64,000 nucleotides of DNA from NCBI RefSeq assembly GCF_017874715.1, contig NZ_JAGGLR010000001.1, forward strand, positions 558,001-622,000, in the 5' to 3' direction. Source of the stretch: Streptomyces iranensis. GTDB taxonomy: Bacteria; Actinomycetota; Actinomycetes; Streptomycetales; Streptomycetaceae. The translations under genes and the position numbers were made by a program. The notes beneath the pieces are model-generated. The model searched no databases and was not told the DNA's origin. It worked only from the letters and a program-made list of their open reading frames with translations. Positions 62,322 through 64,000 of this stretch are shown here, piece after piece (the first letter of the stretch is position 1; each line of letters begins with the position of its first letter).

Positions 62322-63446
62322 AGACCCTGTACGTCGTCGGCGCGGTGGTCACCGCGCCGCTGCTGCTGATCGCTCCGCTGGCGATGGCGATGGCCGGTAC
62401 GCACGGCGCCGACGCGGCCTGTAAAAGACGACGCGGGTGGCGACGTTGACGCTGCGGCGGTCGCGAAGCAGGTGCGCTCGATCCTCAAGAGCGACAAGGC
62501 CGGGCCGGGCCACGCGTCCGGGCTCGATGCGCCCAAGGGGCAGGTCCCGAACGCGAAGAAGATCCAGGACACCGGTGTCGCGCTGAAGGTCCCGGCCCGG
62601 GGGCAGGTGGTCGCGCTGGCCACGGCCTTGCAGGAGTCGGGGCTGCGGAACCTGTCCTATGGCGACCGGGACTCGCTCGGGCTGTTTCAGCAGCGGCCGA
62701 GCCAGGGCTGGGGAACGGCCGAGCAGGTGCGGGATCCGGTGCACGCCTCGACCTCGTTCTACACGCACTTGAAGAAGGTCTCGGGCTGGCAGTCGATGAC
62801 CATCGCCCAGGCCGCCCAGGCGGTCCAGGCGAGTGCCTTGCCCGACGCGTACGCGAAGTGGGAGCCGCTGGCGACCGCTTTGCAGAAGGCCCTCGCCAAG
62901 TCCTCCATGACCAGCGGCGGTTCCGGTAAGAGCGCAGCCAAGGGTGGCGAGGCCGAGGCTCTCGCCGGGGCTGAGTGCGGCGGCCAGGACGGCTCTTCGT
63001 TCGGCCCGATTCCGAAGGGGTCCGCACCCAAGGGCTACAAGATCCCGGACTCGGCGCCCGTGCCGGTGCGCAAGGCGATCCGTTGGGGCCTGGGGCAGCT
63101 CGGCACCGAGTACCAGTGGGGCGGCTCGTGCGCGAATGCGCACGGCAAGGATCCGATGAGCCGGTGCGACTGCTCCTCCCTGATGCAGGCGTCGTACAAG
63201 GCCAGCGGCGTTCAGCTCTCCCGGACCACGTACACGCAGGTCAAGGACGGCAAGGCCGTCAGCCCGGACCATTTGAAGGCCGGGGACCTGCTCTTCACCC
63301 GCGGCACGGCCGCCCGGCCGGAACACGTCGGCATGTACATCGGGCGCGGCCTGATCCTTCAGGCCCCGCGCACCGGTGACGTCGTCAAGATCACCCGGCT
63401 CGCCGACTGGCGTCCCTCCATCCTCGCCGCACGCCGCGTCGCCTGA
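62318..63446 (+). CDS. Lytic transglycosylase / NlpC-P60 cell-wall hydrolase with apparent frameshift
   Basis: From GTG 62318 a 43-codon frame gives a signal sequence (VVGAVVTAPLLLIAPLAMAM) and stops at 62449. The main 324-aa frame (open from 62472) has a lysozyme-like domain with the catalytic Glu in ATALQESGLRN and SLGLFQQRPSQGWGT. A NlpC/P60 domain follows, with Cys in CDCSSLMQASY and His in PEHVGMYIG. Both parts join in frame if the AAAA run at 62423-62426 is read as AAA. The extra A may be a sequencing error, a mutation or slippage. The enzyme opens peptidoglycan for the conjugation channel. Confidence 0.8.
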
Positions 63447-63521
63447 CGCGCCTCTCCCTCTCTCCTCTCCCTCTCGCACCAACTCCGGGCTTTCGCGCGC
63501 CCACACAACAGGAGTTCCCTA

Positions 63522-63830
63522 TTGAAGCTCGCACAGCATCTCCAGTACCTGGCCTACGACCCAGGCGTGCACCCCAGGGAGGGCGGCCTTCCCGGCCTCG
63601 ACGTGTTGAAGAAGGTGATGGGCAGCATCAACCTCTTCGGGATCGTCGCCACCGTCGGCGCCCTGGCCCTCTCGGCAATGATCTGGGCTTGGGGGCATCA
63701 CAGCGGCGGTCACCAAGCCGAGCAGAACGGCAAGAAGGGCACGACGATCGCCGCAGGTGTCGCCCTGCTGCTGGGGGCGGCGAATGGGATCATCGCGTTC
63801 TTCTCGGCGATGGGGACGCAGGTTCACTGA
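63522..63830 (+). CDS. Small membrane protein of the transfer module (DUF6112-like)
   Basis: 102 aa from a TTG start with AGGAG upstream. Two membrane helices are visible (NLFGIVATVGALALSAMIWA and TIAAGVALLLGAANGIIAFF). This pattern and the position after the cell-wall hydrolase fit the pilin/VirB2-like small proteins of actinobacterial conjugative elements. The next start overlaps its stop. Confidence 0.7.
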   Translation: MKLAQHLQYLAYDPGVHPREGGLPGLDVLKKVMGSINLFGIVATVGALALSAMIWAWGHHSGGHQAEQNGKKGTTIAAGVALLLGAANGIIAFFSAMGTQVH

Positions 63831-64000
63831 TGCCGAAGAAACGATTTTTCAAGCCGTCGAATCGGCCCGTCGATGCCTCGTCGTCGGTGCTGCGGCGTGC
63901 GGTGATGATCGGCATCATCCTCGCGATGCTGGCGGGCATAGCCGGTCTGGTCGGCTACCTGACCCGGCCGGGTGCCCCGGCGCCGCCACCGTCCAGCTCG
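63830..64000 (+). CDS. Membrane-anchored transfer protein, truncated by window end
   Basis: 57 codons are visible: a basic N-terminus (MPKKRFFKPSNRPVD), one helix (VMIGIILAMLAGIAGLVGYL), then a Pro-rich linker. Its ATG overlaps the previous stop (TGATG). It resembles bitopic transfer-channel proteins. The rest lies outside the window. Confidence 0.65.
   Translation, partial: MPKKRFFKPSNRPVDASSSVLRRAVMIGIILAMLAGIAGLVGYLTRPGAPAPPPSSS

Overview
The window looks like Streptomyces or a close actinobacterial relative. It has very high GC, strong third-position GC in the genes, GTG and TTG starts, GGAGG-type ribosome sites, many 4-bp ATGA/GTGA gene overlaps, and many one- and two-component-style regulators (TetR, GntR, MerR, XRE-MmyB). 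No rRNA, complete tRNA, CRISPR array or core replication gene is visible. The gene content, broken genes and mobile elements suggest a chromosome-arm or accessory region.

Left part (1-23.5 kb): oxidoreductases and hydrolases with local regulators: a tartrate/D-malate dehydrogenase, a secreted serine hydrolase, a tiny ribosomal-type protein, an alcohol dehydrogenase with its MerR regulator, an M24 peptidase-like protein, an SDR with a divergent XRE-MmyB regulator, and a TetR next to an amidohydrolase. The main block is a leftward operon (20.5 to 13.9 kb) encoding a glutamate-cyclase-like protein, an Asp/Glu/hydantoin-type racemase, 3-oxo-tetronate kinase, the class II aldolase/decarboxylase, an alpha/beta hydrolase, RidA, a hydroxypyruvate-isomerase-like TIM barrel and a solute-binding protein. 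A divergent GntR-FCD regulator and an amino-acid permease belong with it, and the same ATAC-N5-GTAT operator lies before both the operon and the permease. An S9 peptidase gene is split: its propeller half is on the minus strand at 9.4-10.5 kb and its catalytic half on the plus strand at 22.7-23.5 kb. This is what a single 13.3-kb inversion carrying the whole operon would produce.

Middle part (23.7-35.5 kb): the best candidate for an undescribed system. An XRE-NB-ARC regulator is followed by a nucleotidyltransferase-like gene diverging from a 20-codon cationic peptide gene, an M16 metallopeptidase, a GNAT-like protein and a three-gene ABC exporter. Next come an NDK-like protein, a second tiny basic peptide gene translationally coupled to an HPr-kinase-like protein, and a methyltransferase. 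A 16-bp motif is repeated at the three promoter positions. I read this as a candidate peptide natural-product or peptide-signal cluster with nucleotide/phosphate-transfer tailoring. It is followed by an IS1380 remnant and a secreted ricin-type lectin.

Conflict island (38-52.3 kb): three giant STAND NTPase-WD40 proteins. Two carry an N-terminal trypsin-like protease and one an XRE helix-turn-helix. A trypsin-co-occurring-domain (TRYPCO1-type) protein lies between the first two. This composition matches known actinobacterial NTP-dependent conflict systems. An integrase 3'-end remnant at 36.9 kb and a complete integrase at 53.3 kb bracket the island.

Right part (53.3-64 kb): the left end of an integrative conjugative element that runs out of the window. 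It carries a tyrosine integrase, excisionase, a 310-codon gene split by a complete IS5-type insertion (TSD TAAG), a PD-(D/E)XK-type nuclease, a DNA methyltransferase, a lytic transglycosylase/NlpC-P60 enzyme with an apparent frameshift, and small membrane proteins of a transfer module.
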